Program-made: the position numbers and the translations under genes
NCBI RefSeq assembly: GCF_963664555.1
Contig: NZ_OY761461.1
Location: forward strand, 2,790,001-2,854,000
DNA: 64,000 bases
DNA from: Labilibaculum sp.
GTDB lineage: Bacteria; Bacteroidota; Bacteroidia; Bacteroidales; Marinifilaceae
Direction of reading: 5' to 3'
In this document: piece after piece, positions 16,012 through 25,440 of the stretch
How the letters are laid out: each line of letters starts with the position of its first letter
Position numbering within the stretch: the first letter of the stretch is position 1
The notes under the pieces: generated by a model
The model's input: the letters and a program-made list of their open reading frames with translations, nothing else
What the model was told of the DNA's origin: nothing
Databases searched by the model: none

Positions 16012-18240
16012 CTATTTTGCAAACTTGATGTTACAGCCAATAAATACGGTTCGTCCCGGATTTAATGTACCATAATGAGATCCGTACGGACTGTCATCTA
16101 CGTAGTCGAAAATATTATCAACTCCGGCAGTTATTTCAAGAGATGTTCCTGCACTTGTAAAACGATGTGAGGTTGTCAGTTTCCATAAATTGTACCCGTC
16201 GGCATTTTTTTCACCTTCATAAAATTTCTCATCCTGAATTCTGCCAATCAAGCTTACATTTAAAGCATAATCTTTCCAGTTTCTGTCATACAGCAAACGG
16301 AAATTGGCATAATTTTGAGCTGCATTCTCCAAACGAATGTCATCTGTCTCATTCATGGCATCTACATAGGAGTATCCTCCGCCAAGGGTAAAGCCTCCGC
16401 CAACTTTCACATTAAAAAGAAAATCGATTCCTTGTGATTTTGTTTCTCCAATGTTGTAATGCTGACGTGTTTTTTTAATTCCATCGGCTTTATCTGCAAC
16501 ACTCGTTTCAACTGTTTGGTAGGCAATCATATCATCAACACTATTTTGATAGGCCGATAAACTAAGCGATAATTTGGAAACAATGTATTCTGCCGAAAAA
16601 GAATAATAATCCGATTTTTGCGCATCAAGATCGGTATTTCCCAAATAGAGATTCCCTGCTTTTTCATAATGATAATACAACTCTTTTAATGTTGGAGCCT
16701 TAAAACCTTTTGCATAAGTGGCTCTAAAATTAAAATTGTTGAATTTGTAAAGTGTGGATAATTTTGGCGTAAAATCATTCCCAAATTCTTTGTGTTTTAC
16801 GTAACGAACACCAGCTACCAAAGAGAGGTTCTTAATTAGTTTGATCTCATCCTGAGCAAATGCAGAAAGGGTATAAGCATCTTCTTTGGCATTAACCAAC
16901 CGACCTTCCGATTTCAGGCTTTCGTTTACGTATTCTCCTCCCAATGTAAATTGATGTGCCTTTTTTAGACTAAAAACATATTTTAGATTTACATCTTCGC
17001 GTTTTTGATCCGTATTAAGAACTTTTTCTCTTATTGAATGAAGTGTTTTCCCTGATTTTGAAGAGATATCATTCTGATTGTATTTGTAATAGTATTTAAA
17101 TTGATCCGAATTAAAATCTAAAGTGATGTAGTCCTTCTTATTAATTAGGTACTTGGCTCCTGCCGAATAAGAAAAATCGTTGTAGTAATAACCATATTTT
17201 TTTACTGTTATTGGCTGCAGTACATCTTTCTCGTATTTCGATCCCATTGCATATACGCTTAATTTATTGGTTGCGGCAAAATCAAAGCGCTGACTGATGG
17301 TGTAATCTTCGAATGCATTCACTTGTTTAGCATTTGTAACAACAAGTACATCATCCGATGGATCATCATTACCCATATCATCGTCAATTTCGAACTTGCT
17401 TAGCTGCCACCCGTCCGATTCCTTTCTGGAATAAGTTGTAAGAGATGAAAAACGCCCTAAATTCAAACCTACTTTATTGAAGTACTGTCTGTTTCCATGT
17501 TCGCTTAAGCGGGAATTGCTTTCCGCGTAGATTTTTCGTTTCGATTTTTTGGTTATCACATTAATTACACCAGCAATGGCTTCCGATCCGTACAATGATG
17601 AAGATGCACCTTTAACCACTTCAATTCGTTCAATATCATCAGGATTAATGCGGTTGATGTCATTCTGACCTCCAACATCTCCGTACATTCTTTTTCCATC
17701 AACAAGTACCAAAATGTAATCGTTCCCCAAACCGTTTAGCTGCATAAAAGCTCCCATGCTGCCCGGAGTAAAATCAAATGATGGACTGATTCCAGTCGTT
17801 AAATCATCAAATCCGGATGCCGAAACAGCCTTCACCATCTTGCTGCTGATTAATTCCGTTTGAACGGGAGCACTTTTTAAATGATGCGGTGTACCGGTAC
17901 CTGTAACAACCACTTCGCCCAATTCTCTCTCGGATTTATTCAACTGAAAATCAATAGTATTTGCTCCTTCCTTAATTTCGATGATTTCTTTTTTTCTTCC
18001 ATATCCCGAATAGGAAACAACAATTTCGTATTCTCCCACCTTTAAGTTTCGAAACGAATAAAACCCATCGCTGTTGGTAGCGGCTCCTATGGTTGTTCCA
18101 TGAAAATAAACATTGGCACCAATTAAAGGATTTATCCCGTCCTTTTCTGTAACTGCTCCGGACAATGTCCCCACCTGAGCAACTAAACTCTGACTTACCA
18201 ATATAAAAAGGCCAATCAAAATGTAATTTTTAAACTGCAT
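16012..18240 (-). CDS. btuB: TonB-dependent receptor, BtuB-like
   Basis: 742 residues. A signal peptide (ILIGLFILVSQSLVAQ) is followed by a carboxypeptidase-regulatory-like domain (GTLSGAVTEKDGINPLIGANVYFHG in the first 50 residues), a plug (IERIEVVKGASSSLYGSEAIAG) and a beta-barrel ending in an aromatic-rich C-terminus (GRTVFIGCNIKFAK). It imports a large ligand across the outer membrane using TonB energy. The cobalamin riboswitch directly upstream and the BtuFCD-like genes downstream make a corrinoid the best substrate guess. Confidence 0.88.
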   Translation of the reverse strand: MQFKNYILIGLFILVSQSLVAQVGTLSGAVTEKDGINPLIGANVYFHGTTIGAATNSDGFYSFRNLKVGEYEIVVSYSGYGRKKEIIEIKEGANTIDFQLNKSERELGEVVVTGTGTPHHLKSAPVQTELISSKMVKAVSASGFDDLTTGISPSFDFTPGSMGAFMQLNGLGNDYILVLVDGKRMYGDVGGQNDINRINPDDIERIEVVKGASSSLYGSEAIAGVINVITKKSKRKIYAESNSRLSEHGNRQYFNKVGLNLGRFSSLTTYSRKESDGWQLSKFEIDDDMGNDDPSDDVLVVTNAKQVNAFEDYTISQRFDFAATNKLSVYAMGSKYEKDVLQPITVKKYGYYYNDFSYSAGAKYLINKKDYITLDFNSDQFKYYYKYNQNDISSKSGKTLHSIREKVLNTDQKREDVNLKYVFSLKKAHQFTLGGEYVNESLKSEGRLVNAKEDAYTLSAFAQDEIKLIKNLSLVAGVRYVKHKEFGNDFTPKLSTLYKFNNFNFRATYAKGFKAPTLKELYYHYEKAGNLYLGNTDLDAQKSDYYSFSAEYIVSKLSLSLSAYQNSVDDMIAYQTVETSVADKADGIKKTRQHYNIGETKSQGIDFLFNVKVGGGFTLGGGYSYVDAMNETDDIRLENAAQNYANFRLLYDRNWKDYALNVSLIGRIQDEKFYEGEKNADGYNLWKLTTSHRFTSAGTSLEITAGVDNIFDYVDDSPYGSHYGTLNPGRTVFIGCNIKFAK

Positions 18241-18387
18241 GATCGTTTTGTTTTTAATTTTAAAACATTACATCTTGCCTCCAAATGTTTACACAAACAA
18301 AGAAATTGGAATAATAAATACCGAACACGCGCGTAAGTTCAATACATATACTTCGATTCCCGGAAGCAAAATGTTCTTTAGTTACGA

Positions 18388-18570
18388 CTTGGCAGGTCTC
18401 CTGACTTATCTCAGTTTTTACAGCCTTCCCCCCATTTCTGAGAGTGGCTTGCGGTGTAAAAACCATATTTTGCACATGACAAAATGAGATTTACAGTAGC
18501 GGGTACTGTTCCGGATTCTCACCGGATTCCCTTTTCATTCCCTCAGACGATAGTCTGAGCAGAACACCAA
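18388..18570 (-). promoter_or_regulatory. Cobalamin riboswitch upstream of the btu-type operon
   Basis: The minus strand reads GGGAATCCGGTGAGAATCC, then AGTACCCGCTACTGTAA, then a GCCACT box, GGGAAGGC and AGTCAGGAGACCTGCC. This is the complete order of conserved blocks of the AdoCbl-class riboswitch, including the B12 box core. It ends about 150 bp before the TonB receptor start. It is expected to repress the operon when cobalamin is plentiful. Confidence 0.95.
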
Positions 18571-18822
18571 AATCGATACAAATGTATCATATATATTTAA
18601 AATATCATTTTGACAAAAAATAAATACATAGTGTTTTGCAGCATAATATAGTCCCAATTTTGAATTGAAACCTTTATGTTATTATTAAAACACCAAATCA
18701 ATTGTCTACAGCAGTACATTTATCACAGACCAAACAAACGTATTAAATAAAACGTCATGACATATGGCGATAGTGTAATGTCCAATCAGGTTTTAATCGA
18801 AATAGACTAGTTTTGGCAATTA

Positions 18823-18868
18823 GTTAAATCCCCTGCCGTAAAGGTATGTCCTTTGGCAGGGGATTAAC
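18823..18868 (-). terminator. Terminator after nrdG
   Basis: Arms AATCCCCTGCC and GGCAGGGGATT (18827-18837 and 18855-18865) form an 11-bp stem with a 17-base loop just downstream of the nrdG stop. It is followed on the minus strand by TTAACTAATT, a weak T-rich tail. Confidence 0.7.
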
Positions 18869-18893
18869 CACAAACTAAAAAAACTTATATCAA

Positions 18894-19604
18894 TTAACCA
18901 ATCTGGCTAATATTACCATTTAAATCATGGTTGGATTTTATAATCTCCTCTACCTCCAAATGAGTATAGCCTGAATAATTTGCAAAAGATGAATCCAATA
19001 CTTTTACGGGTGAAAACGACTGTAAAGTGTATTTGTAATCTCCTTTAAGCACTTCGCACATTTTACGAATATCGGCTTCGGAATGACACTCACGAATCAG
19101 TGTTGTTCTAAACTCAACATCAATCGGCGAATCTTTGAGAATAGCAATCGACTTTTTCACATTCATCAGTTGAATTTCTGTAAACTGATTTCCAACAATT
19201 CCTTTATATGCAGATAATTCAGGCACAGTCTTCAAATCCATTGCCACATAATCAATCAGATTCTGCTGCATCAGAATTCTTAAAAGCTTGGGATTGGTCC
19301 CATTCGTATCTAATTTTACAAATAGTCCCAATTCCTTCACTTTACGTATAAATGCGACCAAATCTGACTGAACAGTTGGTTCACCTCCGGTAATAACAAG
19401 GGCATCAATAAATCCCTTCGCTTTTTTTAAATAATTCAACACCTCAGTTTCACCAACTGAATCTCCCATGGGGTGATATTTCGAAATCAGCTCCCAATTG
19501 TGACAAAACCTACATGCCATATTACAAGCTTGAGTGAAAATCACCGAAGATACCTTTCCAGGATAATCAATTAAGCTGTTCTTTATAAATCCTGATATTT
19601 GCAT
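18894..19604 (-). CDS. nrdG: Anaerobic ribonucleotide reductase activating enzyme
   Basis: 236 residues, radical-SAM family. The CxxxCxxC cluster motif is CNMACRFC (Cys27, Cys31, Cys34), and GGEPTVQSDL follows at the usual distance for SAM binding. It generates the glycyl radical on NrdD. It lies 29 bp downstream of nrdD in the same direction and shares its riboswitch-controlled transcript. Size is longer than E. coli NrdG (about 154) and matches the NrdG2-type activases of anaerobes. Confidence 0.93.
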   Translation of the reverse strand: MQISGFIKNSLIDYPGKVSSVIFTQACNMACRFCHNWELISKYHPMGDSVGETEVLNYLKKAKGFIDALVITGGEPTVQSDLVAFIRKVKELGLFVKLDTNGTNPKLLRILMQQNLIDYVAMDLKTVPELSAYKGIVGNQFTEIQLMNVKKSIAILKDSPIDVEFRTTLIRECHSEADIRKMCEVLKGDYKYTLQSFSPVKVLDSSFANYSGYTHLEVEEIIKSNHDLNGNISQIG

Positions 19605-19633
19605 TGAAATAAATTAAGATGGTGAAAAATCAG

Positions 19634-21787
19634 CTAGCAAACGACCTGTTCTTCTTCCTCAACATGAGCCTTTTTGTCAAATAATTTTCGCTCTTTAAAT
19701 TCCTGTCTCTTACCATCATTCCACTGATGTATAGGACGCAGATAACCAACAATTCTTGAGAACACTTCACATTCCGTCCGTTGACCGGAATTAGCACATT
19801 TAGGACACAATTCATGTTCTCCGTAAATGTATCCGTGCTCGTGGCAAATACTAAATGTAGGTGATAAGGTAATATATGGGAGACGATAATTATTGGTTAT
19901 TTTTTGCAGCAACAACTTTACGGCATCAACAGAAAGCTGTTTTTCTCCAATAAATGTATGAAACACAGTTCCTCCGGTATATTGCGTCTGCAACTTGTCC
20001 TGCAATGTTAAAGCTTCGAATAAATCATCGGTATATGCAACCGGAAGCTGCGAAGAGTTGGTATAATAAGGTGCTGCTCCGTTTCGGAAGTTTTCCTGAT
20101 TGGCAACAATTATATCATCGTAAGTTTTGGTGTCAAGCTGAGCCAAACGATAGGTTGTTCCTTCGGCCGGAGTCGCTTCCAAATTATAGATGTTACCAGT
20201 TTCCTCTTGAAAACTAACCAGTTTTTGCTTCATAAAATCAAAAATCCGAAGCGCAAAAGCATTTCCCTCTTCCGAAACCAAATCACTTCCAATAAAATTC
20301 AGGCAACACTCATTCATTCCAACAATGCCTATTGTTGAAAAATGATTTTGCCAAAATTTGCCATTCCTGTTTTTCAAATGACGCAAATAAAATTTTGAAT
20401 AAGGAAACAATCCTTTTTCCGTTAAATTTTCAATCATTTTTCGTTTGATCTCCAGACTATTTTTCGCCAAATTCATCAGATGCTCCAACCGCTTAAAAAA
20501 TTCGGCTTCGTTACTTGCTTCGTAGCCCAAACGAGGTAAATTTACAGTTACCACTCCAACCGAACCGGTTAACGGATTTGCACCAAACAGACCTCCTCCA
20601 CGTCGTGCCAGTTCACGTTTATCCAAACGCAGCCTGCAACACATACTTCGCACATCATCAGGCGACAAATCAGAATTTACAAAATTAGAAAAGTACGGAA
20701 TTCCATATTTAGCAGTAATTCTCCAAATGTTTTCATACGCTGGTTTATCCCATTCAAAATCGGATGTGATATTATAAGTTGGTATTGGGAAAGAAAAAAC
20801 ACTTCCATTGGCATCTCCTTCTTCAATCACCTGTGCAAAAATTTTATTAAAAAGATCCATCTCAACCTGAAAATCCCCGTAAACTTCGTTCATCAATTTG
20901 CCGCCAATAATTACCGGCTGATCACTCATAAATTTTGGAACATTTAAATCCATGGTCACATTGGTAAATGGTGTTTGGAAACCTACCCGGGTAGGAACAT
21001 TCATATTATAAAGAAATTCCTGAAGAGCCTGTTTAATCTGATTTTCATCCAATTGATCGTACCTTATGAAGGGAGCCAATAAGGTATCGAAATTCGAAAA
21101 TGCCTGGGCTCCGGCGGCTTCTCCCTGCATGGTATAAAAGAAATTGACCACTTGTCCGAGAATGGTACGAAAATGTTTGGCCGGCCGGCTAACCAATTTG
21201 CCCGATGCGCCTTTAAAACCTGTTAATAAAAGATCTTCCAGATCCCACCCTACACAATACACACTTAAGAATCCAAGGTCGTGAATGTGAAACGCTCCTT
21301 TCTTGTGAGCATCTCCAATTTCCTGCGGGTAAATCTTATTCAGCCAATATTGTGAACTTACAATGGTCGAAATATGTTGATTCAATCCCTGCAGAGAATA
21401 TGACGAATTCGCGCTTTCTTTTATTCTCCAGTCCTGAAGATTCAAATAATCGTCAACCAAGTTTAAATTGGAAAATAATTCCTTGGTGTCGCGAGCCAAC
21501 TCATGTTGTTTCCGGTATAAAATAAATGCCTTCGCAACTTCAAACAAATCATATCTGAATAGTGTTTTCTCTACCAAATCCTGAATTTCTTCCACATTGG
21601 GAATTCCCGAAAAATCAATCTCTTTCATGATCTGACTGACACAAAATTCGATTAGTTCAACGCGTTCTTCACCTACTGCCTGAAATGCTTTATTGATTGC
21701 ATTTTTAATTTTATCAGGCTTGAATTTAACAACCTGACCGTTTCTTTTCCGAATTTGAGATTCGGATACACTACCATTCATTTTCAT
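19634..21787 (-). CDS. nrdD: Anaerobic ribonucleoside-triphosphate reductase (class III)
   Basis: About 717 residues from MKMNGSVSESQIRKRNGQ. A farther-upstream ATG at 21853 would add a hydrophobic leader that does not belong to the family. An ATP cone (residues about 8-100, VVKFKPDKIKNAINKAF) controls activity allosterically. The barrel holds the Cys-Cys SMCCRLRLD. The C-terminal part has the four-Cys zinc site (ICHEHG, ELCPKCA) and the glycyl-radical loop SRIVGYLRPIHQWNDGKR. It makes dNTPs without oxygen and without B12. It is preceded by a cobalamin riboswitch, so it is expected to be silenced when B12 allows a class II enzyme to be used. Confidence 0.94.
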   Translation of the reverse strand: MKMNGSVSESQIRKRNGQVVKFKPDKIKNAINKAFQAVGEERVELIEFCVSQIMKEIDFSGIPNVEEIQDLVEKTLFRYDLFEVAKAFILYRKQHELARDTKELFSNLNLVDDYLNLQDWRIKESANSSYSLQGLNQHISTIVSSQYWLNKIYPQEIGDAHKKGAFHIHDLGFLSVYCVGWDLEDLLLTGFKGASGKLVSRPAKHFRTILGQVVNFFYTMQGEAAGAQAFSNFDTLLAPFIRYDQLDENQIKQALQEFLYNMNVPTRVGFQTPFTNVTMDLNVPKFMSDQPVIIGGKLMNEVYGDFQVEMDLFNKIFAQVIEEGDANGSVFSFPIPTYNITSDFEWDKPAYENIWRITAKYGIPYFSNFVNSDLSPDDVRSMCCRLRLDKRELARRGGGLFGANPLTGSVGVVTVNLPRLGYEASNEAEFFKRLEHLMNLAKNSLEIKRKMIENLTEKGLFPYSKFYLRHLKNRNGKFWQNHFSTIGIVGMNECCLNFIGSDLVSEEGNAFALRIFDFMKQKLVSFQEETGNIYNLEATPAEGTTYRLAQLDTKTYDDIIVANQENFRNGAAPYYTNSSQLPVAYTDDLFEALTLQDKLQTQYTGGTVFHTFIGEKQLSVDAVKLLLQKITNNYRLPYITLSPTFSICHEHGYIYGEHELCPKCANSGQRTECEVFSRIVGYLRPIHQWNDGKRQEFKERKLFDKKAHVEEEEQVVC

Positions 21788-21907
21788 TTTATTGTTTTTT
21801 GATTTTGAAAAAAATGATAGCTTCTGAGGAAAATATAGAATAGGAAGATACATTTAATTGTGTATCCTCATTCTCTGCCTTTCTCCCGAAAGCTACGAAT
21901 AATCATT

Positions 21908-22062
21908 ACAGGCAGGTCTTCTGGCTTGTCCTCTTTTGGTTTGCCTTCCCATTTTAGTTGAGATAAAACAGTGGCTTCAGAAACCAAAAATATGAGGATT
22001 TACAGCTGCGGGGACAGCTCACGAATTAAACGTGATTCCCTATTATTCCTTTCGGAACCTAT
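21908..22062 (-). promoter_or_regulatory. Cobalamin riboswitch upstream of nrdDG
   Basis: On the minus strand GGGAATCACG, GCTGTCCCCGCAGCTGTAA, a GAAGCCACTG B12 box, GGGAAGGC and CCAGAAGACCTGCC occur in the order of the cobalamin aptamer. The peripheral arm is shorter than in the first copy. It ends about 120 bp before nrdD. The remaining bases of the gap to 22344 show no gene. Confidence 0.93.
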
Positions 22063-22344
22063 AAATCAACACAATAGTAAGAAGAAAAAATATGATAATC
22101 AATCTGAGTTATTAACAGTTACTGGTCAACAAGCTATGAAAGAGGAAGAAACACGGTTCAATTCTTTTTCAGGAAAGAATATCCTCAATAAAGAAAGCTC
22201 AGTAAATTGAATTTATCTACTACTATGCAAGGAAGTATTTGAGAATTCATCTTAAAAATGGGATTTAAAGCGAACCAATTTGTATCCTACTTTTTGAATT
22301 TATCTTAAAGAAAAACTTCAAATACGAATTTGTCTAAGTACAAA

Positions 22345-22899
22345 CTAAGTGAAAAAATACAAAAGTACAGGTATAATAAAACCAATCATCATTAACCAAA
22401 TGCCTCTTTTCTTAAATCCATTTTTCCCTTTCACCATAACAGCTCCGGAAATGGCAAAAAAGATTAATACAATTGCGTAAATAATGGCTATTGATGAAAA
22501 CCTTTTGCCTGAATTGTAGTGAATATCATTCACAAACTTATACACCGGCACCTTTTTATATGTTGTTAGTAAAACCTTACCGTTATTAGGGTAATACTCT
22601 CCCAACCCACCTTTAATATAGATATTATAAATTCCATTTGCCGGAATTACCTGTGTTAACTTTGGCAAGTCTTTAAAATGGTTTTGAAAGTATAACTTAA
22701 ATTCCTTTGGACTTAAATTTGGTTTAGCTTTTTTCTCCAAAACTATTTCCTGATACGAAGGATCTTTCTCATTTTTTTTCAAGATTAATAAGACTCCCGA
22801 CACAGCATAAATCAAGGTTAATCCTATAAATAAATAGCCAAGATCTCTATGCAGAGACCTTATGCTTTTATTCAACTTTTTACTATTCCACAATTTCAT
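22345..22899 (-). CDS. Small PepSY-type membrane protein
   Basis: 184 residues. Helices at about 17-38 (LGYLFIGLTLIYAVSGVLLIL), 132-152 (FSSIAIIYAIVLIFFAISGAVMV) and 162-183 (RGIWLMMIGFIIPVLLYFFT) enclose a periplasmic PepSY-like domain (KLTQVIPANGIYNIYIKG). Conserved His residues before helix 1 (SLHRDLGYL) and before helix 2 (NDIHYNSGKRF) could ligate heme, as in PepSY ferric reductases. Last gene of the envelope locus; its start overlaps the OB-fold gene end by 17 bp. The place in the locus suggests reduction of a metal taken up by the receptor. Confidence 0.7.
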   Translation of the reverse strand: MKLWNSKKLNKSIRSLHRDLGYLFIGLTLIYAVSGVLLILKKNEKDPSYQEIVLEKKAKPNLSPKEFKLYFQNHFKDLPKLTQVIPANGIYNIYIKGGLGEYYPNNGKVLLTTYKKVPVYKFVNDIHYNSGKRFSSIAIIYAIVLIFFAISGAVMVKGKNGFKKRGIWLMMIGFIIPVLLYFFT

Positions 22900-23410
22900 A
22901 CGAAGTTCCGTTTACGAAATAAACTGAATAAAAATTTCTATTTGCCTTTTTCATCCATTCGCGCATTTGATTAATATTTGTCATTTCTGAGGCACAATGT
23001 TCTCCCCCTTCTTCGGCATCTTCTTTAGCCTTTACTTTTACTTCCCAATCGTTAATAAACTTTTCAGATAAACGGTTCTCTTGAAGCGTTCCTTTAACCG
23101 CAATTGTAGAACCTGATAATTCCCGGTTAAAACCCTTAATATCTCCCGTAGCTTCAACTCTTAACGACAGTTTACCTGTTTCATCCAGTAATATCACTCT
23201 ACGACCCGAATGAGCACATACATGTTTTACTATTCCTTCAAAATAAACCTCTTTCCCTACATTCTGCTCTGCTGTTTCCATTATCTGAGCAATGGTTTTA
23301 GCGGCATGTTCCTTCTCATTTTCTTTTTTTAGTGCCTGTTTTTTATTGATTTGATTACAAGAAACCAATACACTTAAAGCAACAAATGCTGTAAATATTA
23401 ACTTTTTCAT
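22883..23410 (-). CDS. OB-fold lipoprotein
   Basis: 175 residues. A lipoprotein signal ends LSVLVSC, with Cys18 as the lipidation site. After a charged linker comes an OB-type barrel: VGKEVYFEGIVKHVCAHSGRR, VILLDETGKLSLRVEA, SGSTIAVKGTL. The exposed Cys-Ala-His in KHVCAHSG is notable and could bind heme or metal in the manner of CcmE-type OB proteins; this is inference. A second Cys (GEHCASEM) lies near the C-terminus. It sits between the DUF4857-like and PepSY genes. Confidence 0.6.
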   Translation of the reverse strand: MKKLIFTAFVALSVLVSCNQINKKQALKKENEKEHAAKTIAQIMETAEQNVGKEVYFEGIVKHVCAHSGRRVILLDETGKLSLRVEATGDIKGFNRELSGSTIAVKGTLQENRLSEKFINDWEVKVKAKEDAEEGGEHCASEMTNINQMREWMKKANRNFYSVYFVNGTSYEIVE

Positions 23411-23421
23411 TTCTAAATTGT

Positions 23422-24645
23422 TTAACGATTAAATATAATGTTTACGATAAAACCATAAATACCTGTAATTGCAATCCAAACCACTGAAAACAATTGTATT
23501 TTTTGTTTCCGATATCTCGTAATGAAAACAAATACCAATGTCAATAGTAAATTGGTTAGCAATACCCAATAAGATCCAAAATAAACCATAGGTTTGATGT
23601 ATTTGGTATTGGCATTTGTAAATCCAACTGCGAATGGTAAAATAAATTTACTATAAGCAGATTCTGTAATATCCTGCTTAAATGTTACTTCATCAACCAC
23701 CTGTTTTGTATCTGCATTAAGAGCTAAAACTGTTTTCCCTTTCGATGATATTACATTGACATTCCAGAACAAAGGATTCGCCATAATCAACAATTGATCT
23801 TTATTGATATCGAAAGCTGATGTTGGAATTTCCTGTAGTTTGTAAGCATCAGTTGTGATAATGTAGAGCCTTTTATTTGTATCAAATACAAAGGCATAAA
23901 AGCTTCTGTCGTCTGGTTCCATTGTTGCAATGTATTCCGGAACTACACCTGCAGGTAAAGAAACTTTCCTCAAAAAAGGCATTGCATTCACCATTTTTAA
24001 GTGGAAAATCTGATCGTCATTATCGATAATAAAATAGCCTTCATCGTAGGCTTTTCTGGTTGATGGATTACCCGCTGCCATTTTAGCAGGAAATCGGAAA
24101 CCTCTTTTCTCAAAAATCTTATTAAAACATTGACTTTTTTCTTCATTTACCCGATTGGTTTCGGGATTGATAAACTCAATTTTAGAATTTAAACGAAAAA
24201 CATCACCAGGCATTTCAATTCTAACTCGTCCCGACATGGACTCAAACAAAGTATAAAGACCAATGTGCGGCTTATTTTTATCAGTAGGATTTACTTTAAA
24301 AAAGAATTTCTTAGAATTCACTTCCCTTGGATTAATAAGCTTGCCATGAATACTTTTGGGCATTCTTCCGTCTGCCATTAATTGTCTGGAATAAAACATT
24401 GGTAGTATACTGTCGAATTCTAATTCAGAATACACTCTATTGGTATTCATGTTTTTGCGAATCAAACGTTCTTCCTTATCTTCAAAATCGATGGTGCAGA
24501 AAGCTTTGTCAACAGAACTATAATAAGTAAATATATTTTTTGAAGCTGTATCGGTAACCAGATGATAAGATTTAGGCAACAACCATGCTAATAGCAGGGT
24601 GCCTAAAATAACTATTAAATAATTTATTGAATATCTATTTTTCAT
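23422..24645 (-). CDS. DUF4857-like membrane protein
   Basis: 407 residues. One helix at the N-terminus (INYLIVILGTLLLAWLLP), a large periplasmic region of about 310 residues with beta-propeller-like strands (IDNDDQIFHLKMVNAMPFLRKV, DDRSFYAFVFDTNKRLYII), and three C-terminal helices. Layout and neighbours match the DUF4857 proteins that accompany ABC-2 transporters in Bacteroidota (by recognition, no search). It is 12 bp from the OB-fold gene and 120 bp from the permease gene. No function is assigned. Confidence 0.6.
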   Translation of the reverse strand: MKNRYSINYLIVILGTLLLAWLLPKSYHLVTDTASKNIFTYYSSVDKAFCTIDFEDKEERLIRKNMNTNRVYSELEFDSILPMFYSRQLMADGRMPKSIHGKLINPREVNSKKFFFKVNPTDKNKPHIGLYTLFESMSGRVRIEMPGDVFRLNSKIEFINPETNRVNEEKSQCFNKIFEKRGFRFPAKMAAGNPSTRKAYDEGYFIIDNDDQIFHLKMVNAMPFLRKVSLPAGVVPEYIATMEPDDRSFYAFVFDTNKRLYIITTDAYKLQEIPTSAFDINKDQLLIMANPLFWNVNVISSKGKTVLALNADTKQVVDEVTFKQDITESAYSKFILPFAVGFTNANTKYIKPMVYFGSYWVLLTNLLLTLVFVFITRYRKQKIQLFSVVWIAITGIYGFIVNIIFNR

Positions 24646-24765
24646 GCGTTTCTATTTTCTCAGTTGCAGCATACTACTCTCATGAATATTTAATCACTCT
24701 CTTGTGTGAATAATTGAATCATTAAATTTCGCATGCTTTTTTCATATCTATTAAAAGCGAACATA

Positions 24766-25437
24766 TTAATCCTGAATTCCAACTTTAAAACGTTGAACCG
24801 AGAAGTAGCCAAACGGTAAGACATAAAATGGAATAATTACAACACTTAACACTATAAAACTGTATGCTCCGGGGAAATCGGTCAGATAAAACAATTGAAG
24901 GCTTGCAAACATGATTAAAGTATTGAAGATCCTTCGTTTCCAAATTGGCTCCAAACAAATCCATGACATCATTGCATAAGCCGCTAATCCGGCAATATAC
25001 CATGGCAGTAAAGTATATATCATGCTCGCGGTTATTTCCACAGGAAAATAAATTCCAGAGAATGTCAGAAGTATTAGTAAGTGCATCGCAAAAATTATCA
25101 TCAGCAATGTCATTCCAAATCCTAACATTGTGAAAACAATTTTACGATTGGACAATGGCAGATGTAAACTTAACTTGATTCGCTTTTGAACCATTTCAGG
25201 AACAAACTGTGCTAAAGCCAAACAAAATCCGACCGCAGGAGGAAAGAATTTTAAATCTCGGAATAGAAACTGATCTCTGTTTACAATTACATCCCAAAGA
25301 TGTTCTAAACCTACCATGCGAAACGACCTGCCTAGTTTTAAAAACAGATATGTCAAAAGAATTACTCCGGCAATAAATGCACCTATGGCAAACCATTTGG
25401 TTTTTTTCCATTCTTTAAATAATAATGCTCTTATCAT
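24766..25437 (-). CDS. ABC-2 type transporter permease
   Basis: 223 residues with six helices: WFAIGAFIAGVILLTYLFL, GFCLALAQFVPEMV, KIVFTMLGFGMTLLMIIFAMHLLILLTF, ITASMIYTLLPWYIAGLAAYAMMSWI, FASLQLFYLTDF and FIVLSVVIIPFYVLPFGYF. It starts MIRALLFKEWKKTKWF, typical of the NosY/CcmB-like ABC-2 family. It pairs with the ATPase 3 bp upstream. The direction and substrate of transport are unknown. Confidence 0.8.
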   Translation of the reverse strand: MIRALLFKEWKKTKWFAIGAFIAGVILLTYLFLKLGRSFRMVGLEHLWDVIVNRDQFLFRDLKFFPPAVGFCLALAQFVPEMVQKRIKLSLHLPLSNRKIVFTMLGFGMTLLMIIFAMHLLILLTFSGIYFPVEITASMIYTLLPWYIAGLAAYAMMSWICLEPIWKRRIFNTLIMFASLQLFYLTDFPGAYSFIVLSVVIIPFYVLPFGYFSVQRFKVGIQD

Positions 25438-25440
25438 CTC

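Noticed and set aside
18239..18487. Plus-strand open frame over the first riboswitch
   Set aside because: It lies on the complement of the conserved cobalamin aptamer and has no protein-like composition.
21787..21853. N-terminal extension of NrdD
   Set aside because: The extra residues are outside the ATP-cone family start and precede a good internal ATG.
21971..22210. Plus-strand open frame over the second riboswitch
   Set aside because: It overlaps the aptamer on the opposite strand; the RNA structure explains the sequence.
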